A stretch of 64,000 nt of DNA. Source: Sphingobacterium haloxyli (lineage in GTDB: Bacteria > Bacteroidota > Bacteroidia > Sphingobacteriales > Sphingobacteriaceae). Location of the stretch: assembly GCF_002980525.1 (NCBI RefSeq), contig NZ_PVBQ01000001.1:310001-374000 (forward strand), given 5' to 3'. Each line of letters opens with the position of its first letter. Position 1 is the stretch's first letter. Both the position numbers and the translations under genes were made by a program. This document shows, piece after piece, positions 19,003 to 27,971 of this stretch. The notes below the pieces were generated by a model. The model was not told the DNA's origin and searched no databases. It saw only the letters and a list, made by a program, of their open reading frames with translations.

Positions 19003-20502
19003 CTATGTCAGGTTAACGAAATGATTGACATGGTCCAGCCAGTTCTTATAATTTTTCTCTACAGTCTCCCTCGAAGAGCTAGGGTAGTACACGTTTGTGT
19101 TGGCATCATCCTGTGGCAAAATGGCGTTTACCTGCTTATCCCATACACTTATAGCAGCTAAGCGTGCACATCCTAACGCCGAAGCATCTGGCATAGTGCT
19201 GCACAGCACAGGTTTGTCCAGCACGTCCGCTAAAAACTGTACTACGAAAGCGTTCTCCGACATCCCACCATTGACCACTAACTGGGATAAGCTGAGTTGG
19301 TGTTCGCTCTCCGTTGCCGTAATGACATCCTTTATTTGGAAGCACACCGATTCCAAGGCGGCACGTATCAGATGAGACCGATTGCTAGCAAATGTCAAGC
19401 CTAGAATGGCGGCCTTTGCGTCTTTTTTCCAATAAGGCGTCCCCATACCGCTAAAGGCAGGTATCACGGTGACCCCGTGGTCCGCTGGCACCTCCCGTGC
19501 GATCTGCTCCAATTCGCGCTCATCTGCAAATAACCCCAACTGTTCTTTCATCCAAGTTATCGTTGCCCCGCAGGAAACGATAATGCCCTCCGCGGCATAC
19601 ACCACGCCCTTTTCCGTACTGTAATAGATGGCATCAACGGTGTTTTCGCCCTTATACCTCAACTCTTCCCCCACAGCCATCATGATGGAGCTCCCCGTAC
19701 CTAATGTTGCTTTTGCTTCTCCTCTTTGAAAGCATCCTGCCCCCAATGCGGCCGCCTGCGAATCACCGACGACAGCAGAAATGGATAATGGCTCGGAAAA
19801 CAATCCTTCAAAGCTAGACCTCGCGTATTCATAGGCCGAAGGATGTACCTCTGGAAGCTTTAACCCCCGCAGTCCGAATTGTTCCAATAGTACATCATCC
19901 CATGCCAATTCATAAATATTGAACAACATGGTTCGGGAGGCATTGGTATGATCGGTCCTATAGCATTTGCCACCGGTCAATCGGTATAATATCCAGGTAT
20001 CTATGGTTCCGAAAAAGACATTTCCCTGCGCTAATTCAGCTGCAATGGCCGGCACATTTTCAACTAGCCACATCAGCTTGGTTGCCGAAAAATAGGGATC
20101 AATAAGCAGTCCGGTTTTCGCCTTTACCAAGGCTTCTTTCCCTTCTTCTTTTAAGCGATCGCAAATAGCTGATGAACGCTTACATTGCCAGGAAACCGCG
20201 TCGTACAATACTTTTCCCTCACTATCCCAGAGCACAAATGTTTCTCGTTGATTAGTTAAGCCAACCGCCACAACCTGGCTCGGCGATATGCCTAGTTGTT
20301 GCAAATCATCGCGACAGGCCGCGACGGATTGCAACACGCTGCGGTAGAGCTCCTCCGGGCATTGTTCTACAAAGTTATCTTTATAATGGATATCAAGCTT
20401 AGCGCTACCCCGGGCAACCACACGCCCACCTTCATCAAATGCCAGCGTCTTAGTACTACTCGTGCCTTGATCGATCGCCAGTATATATTGTTTGCCGTCC
20501 AT
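19003..20502 (-). CDS. FGGY-family carbohydrate kinase, glycerol-kinase-like (candidate apulose kinase)
   Basis: 499 residues from the ATG at 20500-20502 (MDGKQYILAIDQGTSSTKT); an earlier in-frame ATG at 20547 would overlap the permease gene. It shows the ATP-binding DQGTSSTKT, GLTNQRETFVLWD, and GDSQAAALGAGCF, the last with the catalytic-base Asp. The glycerol-kinase polyol-binding residues (Arg-Glu in NQRET, the Trp in SWQ, the Tyr in DPYFSATK) are retained, so the substrate is small, such as a four-carbon or branched ketose. The known D-apulose kinase (ApsK) belongs to this family. It sits between an ABC sugar importer and the RuBisCO-like genes, with split transketolase in the same run. 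Confidence 0.9.
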   Translation of the reverse strand: MDGKQYILAIDQGTSSTKTLAFDEGGRVVARGSAKLDIHYKDNFVEQCPEELYRSVLQSVAACRDDLQQLGISPSQVVAVGLTNQRETFVLWDSEGKVLYDAVSWQCKRSSAICDRLKEEGKEALVKAKTGLLIDPYFSATKLMWLVENVPAIAAELAQGNVFFGTIDTWILYRLTGGKCYRTDHTNASRTMLFNIYELAWDDVLLEQFGLRGLKLPEVHPSAYEYARSSFEGLFSEPLSISAVVGDSQAAALGAGCFQRGEAKATLGTGSSIMMAVGEELRYKGENTVDAIYYSTEKGVVYAAEGIIVSCGATITWMKEQLGLFADERELEQIAREVPADHGVTVIPAFSGMGTPYWKKDAKAAILGLTFASNRSHLIRAALESVCFQIKDVITATESEHQLSLSQLVVNGGMSENAFVVQFLADVLDKPVLCSTMPDASALGCARLAAISVWDKQVNAILPQDDANTNVYYPSSSRETVEKNYKNWLDHVNHFVNLT

Positions 20503-20503
20503 C

Positions 20504-21487
20504 TTATTTCTTGTCTTTATGTTGTGAACGGTCAATAATGACCGCAACCAAAATTACCGTCCCTTTCACCACTTGCTGCCAAAAAGGCGAAACCCCGAGT
20601 AGCACCAAACCGTTATTCAGTACACCAATGATAACGGCCCCCAAAACAGTCCCCATAATGAGCCCGCGTCCACCCGATAAAGATGTTCCGCCGATCACTA
20701 CTGCTGCGATCGCATCTAATTCATATCCTTCGCCAGCATTAGGTTGTGCCGAATCTAAACGGGAGGTAACCAATATACCACCGACTGCAGCCAACATGCC
20801 CGATAACACATACACAAGGGTCTTTACCCGATTGACTTTTATACCCGACAGGCGTGCTGCGCGCTCGTTTCCGCCAATAGCGTAGATATATCGACCAAAC
20901 CGTGTCTTCTTCATGACAAAGACCGCTAAAGCGGTCACGGCCGCGGCGATCCAAACGGGGATAGGGACTCCTAGAAACCATCCGGTACCCAGGCCCGCGA
21001 AATCGTCGCCCAGCGAGCTAATAGGATAACCCTGTGTCCATAGCATTGTCAGGCCGCGCGCAATAGTAAGCATAGCCAATGTCGCGACAAAAGGCTGTAC
21101 CCTAAAATAGGTGATTACCCATCCATTAATCCAACCTAAGGCACCTCCCATCAGTATTCCCATCAATATCGCACCCACAGGTGTAACACTTAGATACACT
21201 CCGAAAACGGGAATCTCAGCCCCCATACTCAAAAACGAAGCTGTGACTGCGCCTGCAAAAGCCAAAATAGAACCTACGGAAAGATCTATGCCTGCGGAGA
21301 TGATAACTAAAGTCATCCCGACGGAAATACAGATATTGACTGATATCTGGCGCATGACATTCCAAAGGTTAGTCATAGACAGAAAGCGATCGGAAAAAAT
21401 AGCGATGACCAAGCACAATAAAAATAATGCGATCAAGGGTTGCAGCTGCTGTAAACGCTTCTTATATGCTGATACGGTGATGTTCAT
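20504..21487 (-). CDS. Ribose-type ABC transporter permease (RbsC family)
   Basis: 327 residues with 8-10 hydrophobic segments. RbsC-family stretches: ISVGMTLVIISAGIDLSVGSILAFAGAV, GALGWINGWVITYFRVQPFVATLAMLTIARG and the late GGTSLSGGRGLIMGTVLGAVIIGVLNNGL. It should form the membrane channel with the ATPase gene 72 bp upstream and take substrate from the binding protein at 23713. The kinase start codon follows its stop by one base. ABC sugar importers of this class are uncommon in Bacteroidota polysaccharide loci. Confidence 0.95.
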   Translation of the reverse strand: MNITVSAYKKRLQQLQPLIALFLLCLVIAIFSDRFLSMTNLWNVMRQISVNICISVGMTLVIISAGIDLSVGSILAFAGAVTASFLSMGAEIPVFGVYLSVTPVGAILMGILMGGALGWINGWVITYFRVQPFVATLAMLTIARGLTMLWTQGYPISSLGDDFAGLGTGWFLGVPIPVWIAAAVTALAVFVMKKTRFGRYIYAIGGNERAARLSGIKVNRVKTLVYVLSGMLAAVGGILVTSRLDSAQPNAGEGYELDAIAAVVIGGTSLSGGRGLIMGTVLGAVIIGVLNNGLVLLGVSPFWQQVVKGTVILVAVIIDRSQHKDKK

Positions 21488-21559
21488 CTAATTATCTTTT
21501 TTTATTTTATGATTTATATCTCGGTTTCATATGTAAATGATCTATTTTCATACACAATA

Positions 21560-23065
21560 TTATTTATCGGGCAATGCCGCTTGTAGTATAGCTTCTTCTG
21601 TAGCTTCCTCTGTTTTAAATCCTTGGGTGATACGACCGTCACACATGACAAGAAGACGATCTGCAATGGCAAATAACTCGGGTAGTTCGGACGACACCAC
21701 AATGACGCCCAATCCCGCCGTGGCCTGCTCCCGGATTAAATCATAGATTTCGCCTTTGGCATACACGTCGATTCCGCGAGTTGGCTCATCCAACATCAGC
21801 ACTTTCGGATGCGTCGCCAGATATTTGGCCAATACGACCTTTTGTTGGTTTCCACCGCTCAAACTACCGACCTGCTGTTGGTCATTTGCAGCCTTGATAC
21901 GCAGCCTATCCACATATTGTTGGCAGAGCTCCTTCTCCTGTACGTCCGCCAACACACCCAATGTTTCCAAACTCGACAGTACCGACAGGCTTAGGTTCGA
22001 GCGTACATCCATACCCAACACCAAACCGTCCGACTTCCTATCTTCTGGCACGAGCGCTAAACCATACCGGAGTGCTTCGTTAGGTGAACTGAAAAACGGG
22101 GCGTCTTCCCCATCGAACGTAAAATCGCCCGAAGCCGGTTTACCGCGCAAGCCAAACAAGGTTTCCAACAATTCCGTTCTACCCGCTCCCATAAGTCCGA
22201 AGATGCCCAATATCTCACCTTTGCAGAGTTCGAACGACACCTGATCGAGCAACATGGCGTCTTTTCCAGGATGTATCAGCGATAGGTTATGCACTTGCAG
22301 CACTTTCTCTTCTGTCGTGCGGCATGGAGATTTCGTCCGTTCGCCCAGGGCTCTTCCCACCATCATGTTTACGAGTTGCTGTTCATCAACTTCTGCTATT
22401 TGCCCTTGCCGAACCAGCTGGCCGTCTCGCAACACCACATATTCATCCGCCAGCGTAAAAATTTCCTTCATTTTATGCGAAATGTAGATAACCGTGGTAC
22501 CTGACGCTTTTAGGTCGCGTATGATATCGTACAGAGCGTAGACCTCGGACTCGCTAATAGCCGAAGTGGGTTCATCCATGATCACCACATCACTTTCCAC
22601 CAGTAACGCCTTCGCAATCTCGATCAGCTGACATTCGCCAACTTTCAGTTGCGAAACAGGCATGTCTAGATTCAACGTTAACTTCAAGCGGGCGAGTAAC
22701 CTTTTAGCTATGGCTTTCATCTCCGTCCTGTCCAACGCCCCCCAAGTCGTAACCAACTCTCTTCCTAAGAAAATATTCTCCACTACACTGAGGTGCGGGA
22801 TAAGATTTAACTCCTGATGGATAATAGCGATACCTTGATCCTGCGCGTCGCGTGGTCTTTGAAAACGAACCGAATCGCCTCTATATAGGAGTTGTCCCTC
22901 ATAGTCAGGATAGACGCCGCTTAATATATTCATCAGCGTGGACTTCCCCGCACCGTTTTCCCCAATCAAAGCAATCACTTTCCCTGCTGGAAAATCGATA
23001 CTAACGTCGCGGAGGGCGTATACACCATTAAACGTTTTTGATATATTTTTTAATGAGACCACCAT
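21560..23065 (-). CDS. Ribose-type ABC transporter ATP-binding protein (RbsA family, two ATPase domains)
   Basis: 501 residues from the ATG at 23063-23065 (MVVSLKNISKTFNGV). Earlier in-frame codons overlap the DUF2291 gene, and the family starts here. First half: Walker A GENGAGKST, signature LKVGECQLIEIAKAL, Walker B VVIMDEPTSAIS. Second half: degenerate Walker A GLMGAGRTE, signature LSGGNQQKVVLAKYL, Walker B VLMLDEPTRGIDV. This doubled arrangement is typical of RbsA/XylG/MglA. It powers uptake by the adjacent permease. Only one base separates it from the DUF2291 stop codon. Confidence 0.95.
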   Translation of the reverse strand: MVVSLKNISKTFNGVYALRDVSIDFPAGKVIALIGENGAGKSTLMNILSGVYPDYEGQLLYRGDSVRFQRPRDAQDQGIAIIHQELNLIPHLSVVENIFLGRELVTTWGALDRTEMKAIAKRLLARLKLTLNLDMPVSQLKVGECQLIEIAKALLVESDVVIMDEPTSAISESEVYALYDIIRDLKASGTTVIYISHKMKEIFTLADEYVVLRDGQLVRQGQIAEVDEQQLVNMMVGRALGERTKSPCRTTEEKVLQVHNLSLIHPGKDAMLLDQVSFELCKGEILGIFGLMGAGRTELLETLFGLRGKPASGDFTFDGEDAPFFSSPNEALRYGLALVPEDRKSDGLVLGMDVRSNLSLSVLSSLETLGVLADVQEKELCQQYVDRLRIKAANDQQQVGSLSGGNQQKVVLAKYLATHPKVLMLDEPTRGIDVYAKGEIYDLIREQATAGLGVIVVSSELPELFAIADRLLVMCDGRITQGFKTEEATEEAILQAALPDK

Positions 23066-23066
23066 A

Positions 23067-23726
23067 TTAATCTTTAAACTGTAATTGTATAGGTTTAATT
23101 TCCACATCGGGATCCCACCCTAATCGTCTATTCAGCGCAAAAGCGCCTTGCACCTGTATAGTCTTACCCTCTTTTACGCTCTTCAAGAAAGGTGCCACCA
23201 CTTGCTTGCGCACACGTTCGTTGATCGACTCCGATAGGCTATTAAACGTAGGTAAGCTACCAACCTCCTTGAGTTGTAATTTTCCGGACGCATCCCGGAT
23301 TTCATTACCGAAGATATAAACCGTCGAAATACGGAATGTACATTGCGCTTCTCCCGTTCCGAATGTCACGGTGATAAAGTCGTCTTCTACCGTATTTACC
23401 TGACCCTGACCGCTGATCAGAAAATAGTATCTGTTCCCGATTGCGGTCTGCTGCCCATATTTCTCCCAGCCGTTGCTATCCTCTGTTTCCAGCGTCTTCA
23501 GCAAGCCGCAGGGCTGAGGTGCATCCAACATAACCGCCGGCAGGGTTTCTTCAAAGTAGACCGCTACCATTTCGGCGACATCCTCGCCCGCTGTCGTTTC
23601 TGCTCGTTCGTCCAACGGCACGATATCGAAAGACAAATACAATAACACCAAGCCAATCAATGCGGATATCCCGTACACGAGTGACCTTCTTTTCTGAGGC
23701 GACCTATATGTTTCATTCTTTACCAT
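23067..23726 (-). CDS. DUF2291 family membrane-anchored periplasmic protein
   Basis: 219 residues. One N-terminal membrane segment (SLVYGISALIGLVLLYLSFDIVPL, about 15-38) precedes a periplasmic domain with EDVAEMVAVYFEETLPAVM and GQGQVNTVEDDFITVTF, as in DUF2291 proteins. This family occurs with ribose-like ABC importers, usually between the binding protein and ATPase genes as here, but its role is not known. Its start overlaps the end of the binding-protein gene by 14 bp and its stop abuts the ATPase start, so the set is translated together. Loss of the usual lipobox Cys may be noted: no Cys occurs near the N-terminal segment. Confidence 0.85.
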   Translation of the reverse strand: MVKNETYRSPQKRRSLVYGISALIGLVLLYLSFDIVPLDERAETTAGEDVAEMVAVYFEETLPAVMLDAPQPCGLLKTLETEDSNGWEKYGQQTAIGNRYYFLISGQGQVNTVEDDFITVTFGTGEAQCTFRISTVYIFGNEIRDASGKLQLKEVGSLPTFNSLSESINERVRKQVVAPFLKSVKEGKTIQVQGAFALNRRLGWDPDVEIKPIQLQFKD

Positions 23727-24663
23727 AGCTCGTATATCTATCTACGTTGGTGGGTGTCACGAGTTCAACATCGACCAATGTTTTTTGTTGAAACTCGGTC
23801 TTTCCCTTAAAATATTCGTCCGAAAATGCGACCGCGGTCTCGGCAATCTTCTGTGGAAACTGCATGACCGTCGCATCCAACCCGCCGGCCTGCACCGAAC
23901 GTACCGCATCTTCCGACCCATCGAAGCCGTAAACACGGATCGCTTTGTCTTTTCCGGCAGCGACCAATGCTTGCTGAGCTCCCATAGCCATCGCATCGTT
24001 TCCGCAGAACACGGCGTCGACATCGGGATGTGCCTGCAAGATCGATTCCAATACTTCCATCGCTTTGTTCCGATCAAAGTCCGCACTTTGCTGCGCCACC
24101 ATCTCCATCTCGGGAAACTGATCAACAACGGCATGGAAGCCTTTCGATCGGTTCCAGGTATTATTATCACCCACCAATCCAAGCAATTCGACATACTTTC
24201 CCTTTCGCTTCAGGGAACGAACGAATAAACCGCCCAGTTCGACACAGCCAGAATAACTATCCGAAACAATCTGCGAAGTCGCAGCATCGGGATTATTCAG
24301 TTCCCTATCCATGCAAAATACAGGAATACCGGCTTCCATCGCTTTTTTTGCATTAGCCACTGATCCATCGGAATCTGTGGCATTCAGTAGTATAGCATCG
24401 TATCCTAGCGCCACGGCATTTTCAAAGTGATTCGACTCCAATGAAGTATTGTTTTGTGAATCGAAAATACGAGCAACATACCCTCGGTTTGCTGCCTCTT
24501 CTTTAGCCGTTTCGGCCAGAAATACAAACCAGGGATTATTGAGGGTAGACACAATAATCGCAATCTGCTTGGCATTATCCTTCTCCGACTCGTTGGAGCC
24601 GCAGGAAAAGCATAGCAACAGGGCCAAGCATACGCATAAACATCTGCCAATGATATACATCAT
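23713..24663 (-). CDS. Ribose-type sugar ABC transporter substrate-binding lipoprotein (RbsB family)
   Basis: 316 residues. Lipobox LLCFSC gives a lipidated Cys at residue 21. The fold is type I periplasmic binding protein: IAIIVSTLNNPWFVFLAETA, GYDAILLNATDSDG, GIPVFCMDREL, DAVFCGNDAMAMGAQQAL, RVYGFDGSEDAVRSVQ. The FDG and DREL segments line the sugar pocket in ribose/galactose-type proteins. It would bind a monosaccharide in the periplasm for the importer encoded just downstream. Because the glycosidases nearby include an apiosidase, D-apiose is the leading candidate ligand, by inference. Confidence 0.94.
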   Translation of the reverse strand: MMYIIGRCLCVCLALLLCFSCGSNESEKDNAKQIAIIVSTLNNPWFVFLAETAKEEAANRGYVARIFDSQNNTSLESNHFENAVALGYDAILLNATDSDGSVANAKKAMEAGIPVFCMDRELNNPDAATSQIVSDSYSGCVELGGLFVRSLKRKGKYVELLGLVGDNNTWNRSKGFHAVVDQFPEMEMVAQQSADFDRNKAMEVLESILQAHPDVDAVFCGNDAMAMGAQQALVAAGKDKAIRVYGFDGSEDAVRSVQAGGLDATVMQFPQKIAETAVAFSDEYFKGKTEFQQKTLVDVELVTPTNVDRYTSYGKE

Positions 24664-24712
24664 CTATTTGGTTTATTTTTTGTTTATAATGGCGCACTAA
24701 AGCGCGCGTATT

Positions 24713-25681
24713 TTACGCTTTTTCGGCGGTATGCAAGAGCTCCAAGGCTGCTGTCGCGATTCCCGCGCCGTTGATACCGTAGTGATCGAAGATATACTGC
24801 TGCGAACCGGTGACGGTATATTCATCCGGAATCCCCATGATATGGAAGGCATTGTGATGGCGTCCCTGTAGTAAGAACGCCGCACAGGCTTCGCCCAAAC
24901 CACCGTTCACACTATGCTCTTCTACGGTAAGGATAGGCATGCCTTTTTCTCGCAGCTCAGTGAGCAATGTCGTATCCAGCGGCTTCACCGTGTGCATACT
25001 GACAACCATGGCTTCCAAGCCCTCCGACGCCTGGAGCATTGCTGCAGCATCCATCGCCGGGTGAACTGTTTCACCGGTAGCCAAAATAACCATATCCTTG
25101 CCTTCGCGCAGTACGCGACCTTTACCAAACGTAAACGGCACATCCTCTCGAAGTATGGGCATCGGTCGCTTGCCAAAACGTATATACACCGGGTGGTCGG
25201 ACACTGCGGCTTGTTGCACCGCTTCTCGGGTCTCAAAATTATCCGCAGGCGCGCAAACCACTATATTGTGAATTGCTCGCAGTGCAGCATAATCGTGTAG
25301 ACTATGATGTGTCGATCCTAATGCGCCGTAGCTGACCCCCGCGCTGATGCCCACCAACGTAACCGGATTGTCCGAATACGCTACATCGTTCTTGATCTGT
25401 TCCAACGATCTTGCTGTCAGAAAACACGCTGGCGACACGGCAAAAACCTGTTTTCCTGTAGATGCCAGCCCGGCGGATATTCCCACCAGATTCTGCTCTG
25501 CAATGCCCACCTCGACCAGCTGGCGTGGAAAGCGTTGCGCAAAGGGCACCAGTTTTCCCGATCCTCTGGAGTCGCTTGTAACCACCAACAGCCCCTTATT
25601 TGTTTCTGCAATCTGTTGCAACGTCTCCGAAAACACCTCCAGATTCGCTTTTCCCATTTTAATTTCCTTGTTCATATCCAA
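24713..25681 (-). CDS. Split transketolase, C-terminal subunit (candidate apulose-4-phosphate transketolase)
   Basis: 322 residues, covering only the pyrimidine-binding and C-terminal transketolase domains. The cofactor Glu is in VEVGIAEQNLVGISAGLA; the C-terminal domain has KDMVILATGETVHPAMDAA and VEEHSVNGGLGEAC. It lies 12 bp after the gene for the N-terminal subunit. Split transketolases are often used for special substrates; the known apulose-4-phosphate transketolase (AptA/AptB) is split in this manner and gives xylulose 5-phosphate and DHAP. With the FucI-like isomerase upstream and FGGY kinase downstream, this role fits well, but a housekeeping transketolase cannot be excluded from sequence alone. 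Confidence 0.92.
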   Translation of the reverse strand: MDMNKEIKMGKANLEVFSETLQQIAETNKGLLVVTSDSRGSGKLVPFAQRFPRQLVEVGIAEQNLVGISAGLASTGKQVFAVSPACFLTARSLEQIKNDVAYSDNPVTLVGISAGVSYGALGSTHHSLHDYAALRAIHNIVVCAPADNFETREAVQQAAVSDHPVYIRFGKRPMPILREDVPFTFGKGRVLREGKDMVILATGETVHPAMDAAAMLQASEGLEAMVVSMHTVKPLDTTLLTELREKGMPILTVEEHSVNGGLGEACAAFLLQGRHHNAFHIMGIPDEYTVTGSQQYIFDHYGINGAGIATAALELLHTAEKA

Positions 25682-25693
25682 GCCCGTTTTTAA

Positions 25694-26512
25694 TTAAAGC
25701 GCCAAAAGAGCGTCATCCAATTCCTTTTGTGCCTGTTCATACTCCTGTTCACTTGGCACACCGTGGTGCCATTTCAGTACATTTTCCATGTAACTGATAC
25801 CTTTACCTTTGATCGTATGCGCGATGACCAAGCTAGGTTTCTCCGTAGTTAGCGGGAGTGAGCGAAACGTTTCCTCCAATTCATCAACATCATGTCCATC
25901 CACTTCGATCACCTCCCAGCCGAAACTTTTAAACTTATCAGCTACTGGATCTGTATTACACACCTCTCGAGTAGGGGCCGAAATCTGCAACTGATTATAA
26001 TCGATGATCGCACAAAGGTTATCCAATTTATAATGCGCAGCGGTCAGCGCGGCCTCCCAGTTCGATCCTTCTGCCAATTCGCCATCACCCATCAGGGTAA
26101 ATACTTTGTAATCTTTCGCGTCGAGCTTTCCGGCAATTGCCATGCCGACACTCAAGGAAAGACCATGCCCTAGGGCTCCTGTATTCTGCTCTACACCCGG
26201 CACCTTTCGGGTGGGATGCCCGATGAAATGCGAACCTCCTTGGCAAAGATTTTCCAGTTCGACTTCGGGGAAAAAACCCTGATCGGCCAATACAACAAAG
26301 AGCGCCTCCACACAATGCCCTTTACTCTGGATGTAACGGTCCCGATCGGGACTATCAAAGTTTGAAGGTCCTACGTGCATAACCCTATTATAGAGCACAT
26401 TCAATATGTCTACGCAGGATAGACTACCTCCAGTATGCCCCGCTTTTGCTTTATAGATATATTTTAGAATACGCTTTCGGTATTCAATTGATTTTTTTGC
26501 TAACGATTCCAT
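25694..26512 (-). CDS. Split transketolase, N-terminal (thiamine diphosphate-binding) subunit
   Basis: 272 residues from the ATG at 26510-26512 (MESLAKKSIEYRK); another ATG six codons earlier overlaps the isomerase gene by 14 bp and is less likely. It has GHTGGSLSCVDIL, GALGHGLSLSVGMAIAGK and the thiamine diphosphate motif GDGELAEGSNWEA followed by IIDYNQLQ. It pairs with the C-terminal subunit 12 bp downstream. An AAGG/GGATAAGGG stretch precedes the chosen start. The context is the candidate D-apiose run. It should act in the cytoplasm, moving two-carbon units between sugar phosphates. Confidence 0.92.
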   Translation of the reverse strand: MESLAKKSIEYRKRILKYIYKAKAGHTGGSLSCVDILNVLYNRVMHVGPSNFDSPDRDRYIQSKGHCVEALFVVLADQGFFPEVELENLCQGGSHFIGHPTRKVPGVEQNTGALGHGLSLSVGMAIAGKLDAKDYKVFTLMGDGELAEGSNWEAALTAAHYKLDNLCAIIDYNQLQISAPTREVCNTDPVADKFKSFGWEVIEVDGHDVDELEETFRSLPLTTEKPSLVIAHTIKGKGISYMENVLKWHHGVPSEQEYEQAQKELDDALLAL

Positions 26513-26516
26513 TCCC

Positions 26517-27929
26517 TTATCCTTTATCATGGTTGTAGACTTCCCAATCGAAGTAATTCCCTAGTGCTTCTTCCAATATCTTCGCTGTTCGAGAGGCATT
26601 CATGACGACATGATGTTCGAAGCCATTACGGCATACGTACTGCATCAGCCCCTGCAAATCCGGGATGCGTGCCACTGCACGGTTACCGAACGTATTTAAT
26701 TCATCGTCCGTAAGCTCTCCTTCACCTATATACACTTTGATCTTGCCTTGCATATCATCCGTACTGATCCGTCCATACGTCAATGGCGATGCCGGCGTCC
26801 GTCCGTCCAACGCCCCCCAAGTATTTTCTACACCCAGAGACGATCCTAAGATGGGTGCGTTGCTGATTTCTATATCCGGTAAGAATGCCTTTGCCCAATT
26901 CCCACAGTGAAACAACACGGTTTTATTCGGGTCGTCGGCATAGTTATTATTCCAATCCACCAACGCACTTGGCGAACCGGAGGCCAATTGCATAGCGTAC
27001 ATGGTCAAGGTGCCCGTAACATCCACTTCACAGGCGCTTGGGAGCATATTTTCACTCATCATGCTCATGGAAGTACACACGTTACAACCAAAATTCTGTT
27101 GCAACGAGGTCCAACATTGCAATGCCGTGGCATCCAAGGCATGTTCTTCGACAAACTCCTGCAACACAAAATCCAGCTTGGCCATCTGCACCAACGATTC
27201 ATCCGGCGTCAGTCCGCGTTTAGCATAATTGGTTATAGCTTCTATCCGTTGCTTCACAATCGTATCATCATCTTTGATTCGGTTTGCACGCCCCAATATC
27301 TCGGAGAGATCGGCCGTTACAACGGTGATACCGTTGCGCTGCAATATCTTTTCGCTGTAGCGTACAGTGTTGAAGCCCCCTGGCCGAGCGCCGATCGCTC
27401 CAATCCGCATGCCTTTTATTCCGCTAACGACACGGCATACAGCGGCGAAATCACCTATTTCCTGTTTGAAATCTGCATTATCCGGACGGATGACATGTTG
27501 CTCCGTTAAACTATATTTTATGCCGTATTGGTATAGGTTATTGCAAACGGAAATCTTTCCACACCATGCGTCGCGCCGACGGGCAACATCCAGTTTGTCA
27601 AGGTCGTCCGGATATGCTTGCACGAGCACGGGCACATCTAAGCCCGACAGCCGAATGGTTTCGGCCATTCCGCGTTCGTCGCCAAAATTGGGCAATATCA
27701 CTAATATCCCCATAATCTCCTCACGATGGGCTTTAAAAAGGTTAGCACATTTCTGGGCGTCAGCAAAGGTTTCCACGCCGCCTAATTTCGTATCAGACTC
27801 CGCTAACATAACATAGTCCAAACCCAGCTCATCCAACACCGCTTTCACCTCTTTTCGCGCAGTTCCCACCAAGTGATCCGGAAAAAAATCACGATTTCCA
27901 AAAATGACACCAAAAACTCCTGTATTCAT
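26517..27929 (-). CDS. L-fucose/L-arabinose isomerase-fold protein (candidate apiose isomerase)
   Basis: 470 residues, similar in fold to the FucI/AraA superfamily: N-terminal flavodoxin-like part (GVFGVIFGNRDFFPDHLVGTARKEV), a central part with IGAIGARPGGFNTVRYSE, and a C-terminal part with CEVDVTGTLTMYAMQLASG and VLFHCGNWAKAF. Glu and Asp in CEVDVTG are likely metal ligands, and the His in LFHCGN likewise. It is the first enzyme gene after the DeoR regulator (42 bp gap). Aldose-ketose isomerisation before phosphorylation is expected; in this context D-apiose to D-apulose is proposed. A different aldose, such as fucose or arabinose, remains possible. Confidence 0.82.
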   Translation of the reverse strand: MNTGVFGVIFGNRDFFPDHLVGTARKEVKAVLDELGLDYVMLAESDTKLGGVETFADAQKCANLFKAHREEIMGILVILPNFGDERGMAETIRLSGLDVPVLVQAYPDDLDKLDVARRRDAWCGKISVCNNLYQYGIKYSLTEQHVIRPDNADFKQEIGDFAAVCRVVSGIKGMRIGAIGARPGGFNTVRYSEKILQRNGITVVTADLSEILGRANRIKDDDTIVKQRIEAITNYAKRGLTPDESLVQMAKLDFVLQEFVEEHALDATALQCWTSLQQNFGCNVCTSMSMMSENMLPSACEVDVTGTLTMYAMQLASGSPSALVDWNNNYADDPNKTVLFHCGNWAKAFLPDIEISNAPILGSSLGVENTWGALDGRTPASPLTYGRISTDDMQGKIKVYIGEGELTDDELNTFGNRAVARIPDLQGLMQYVCRNGFEHHVVMNASRTAKILEEALGNYFDWEVYNHDKG

Positions 27930-27971
27930 TTGCTCTCTCTATTTGAATTTACAATGTATAGCCAGCTACAC

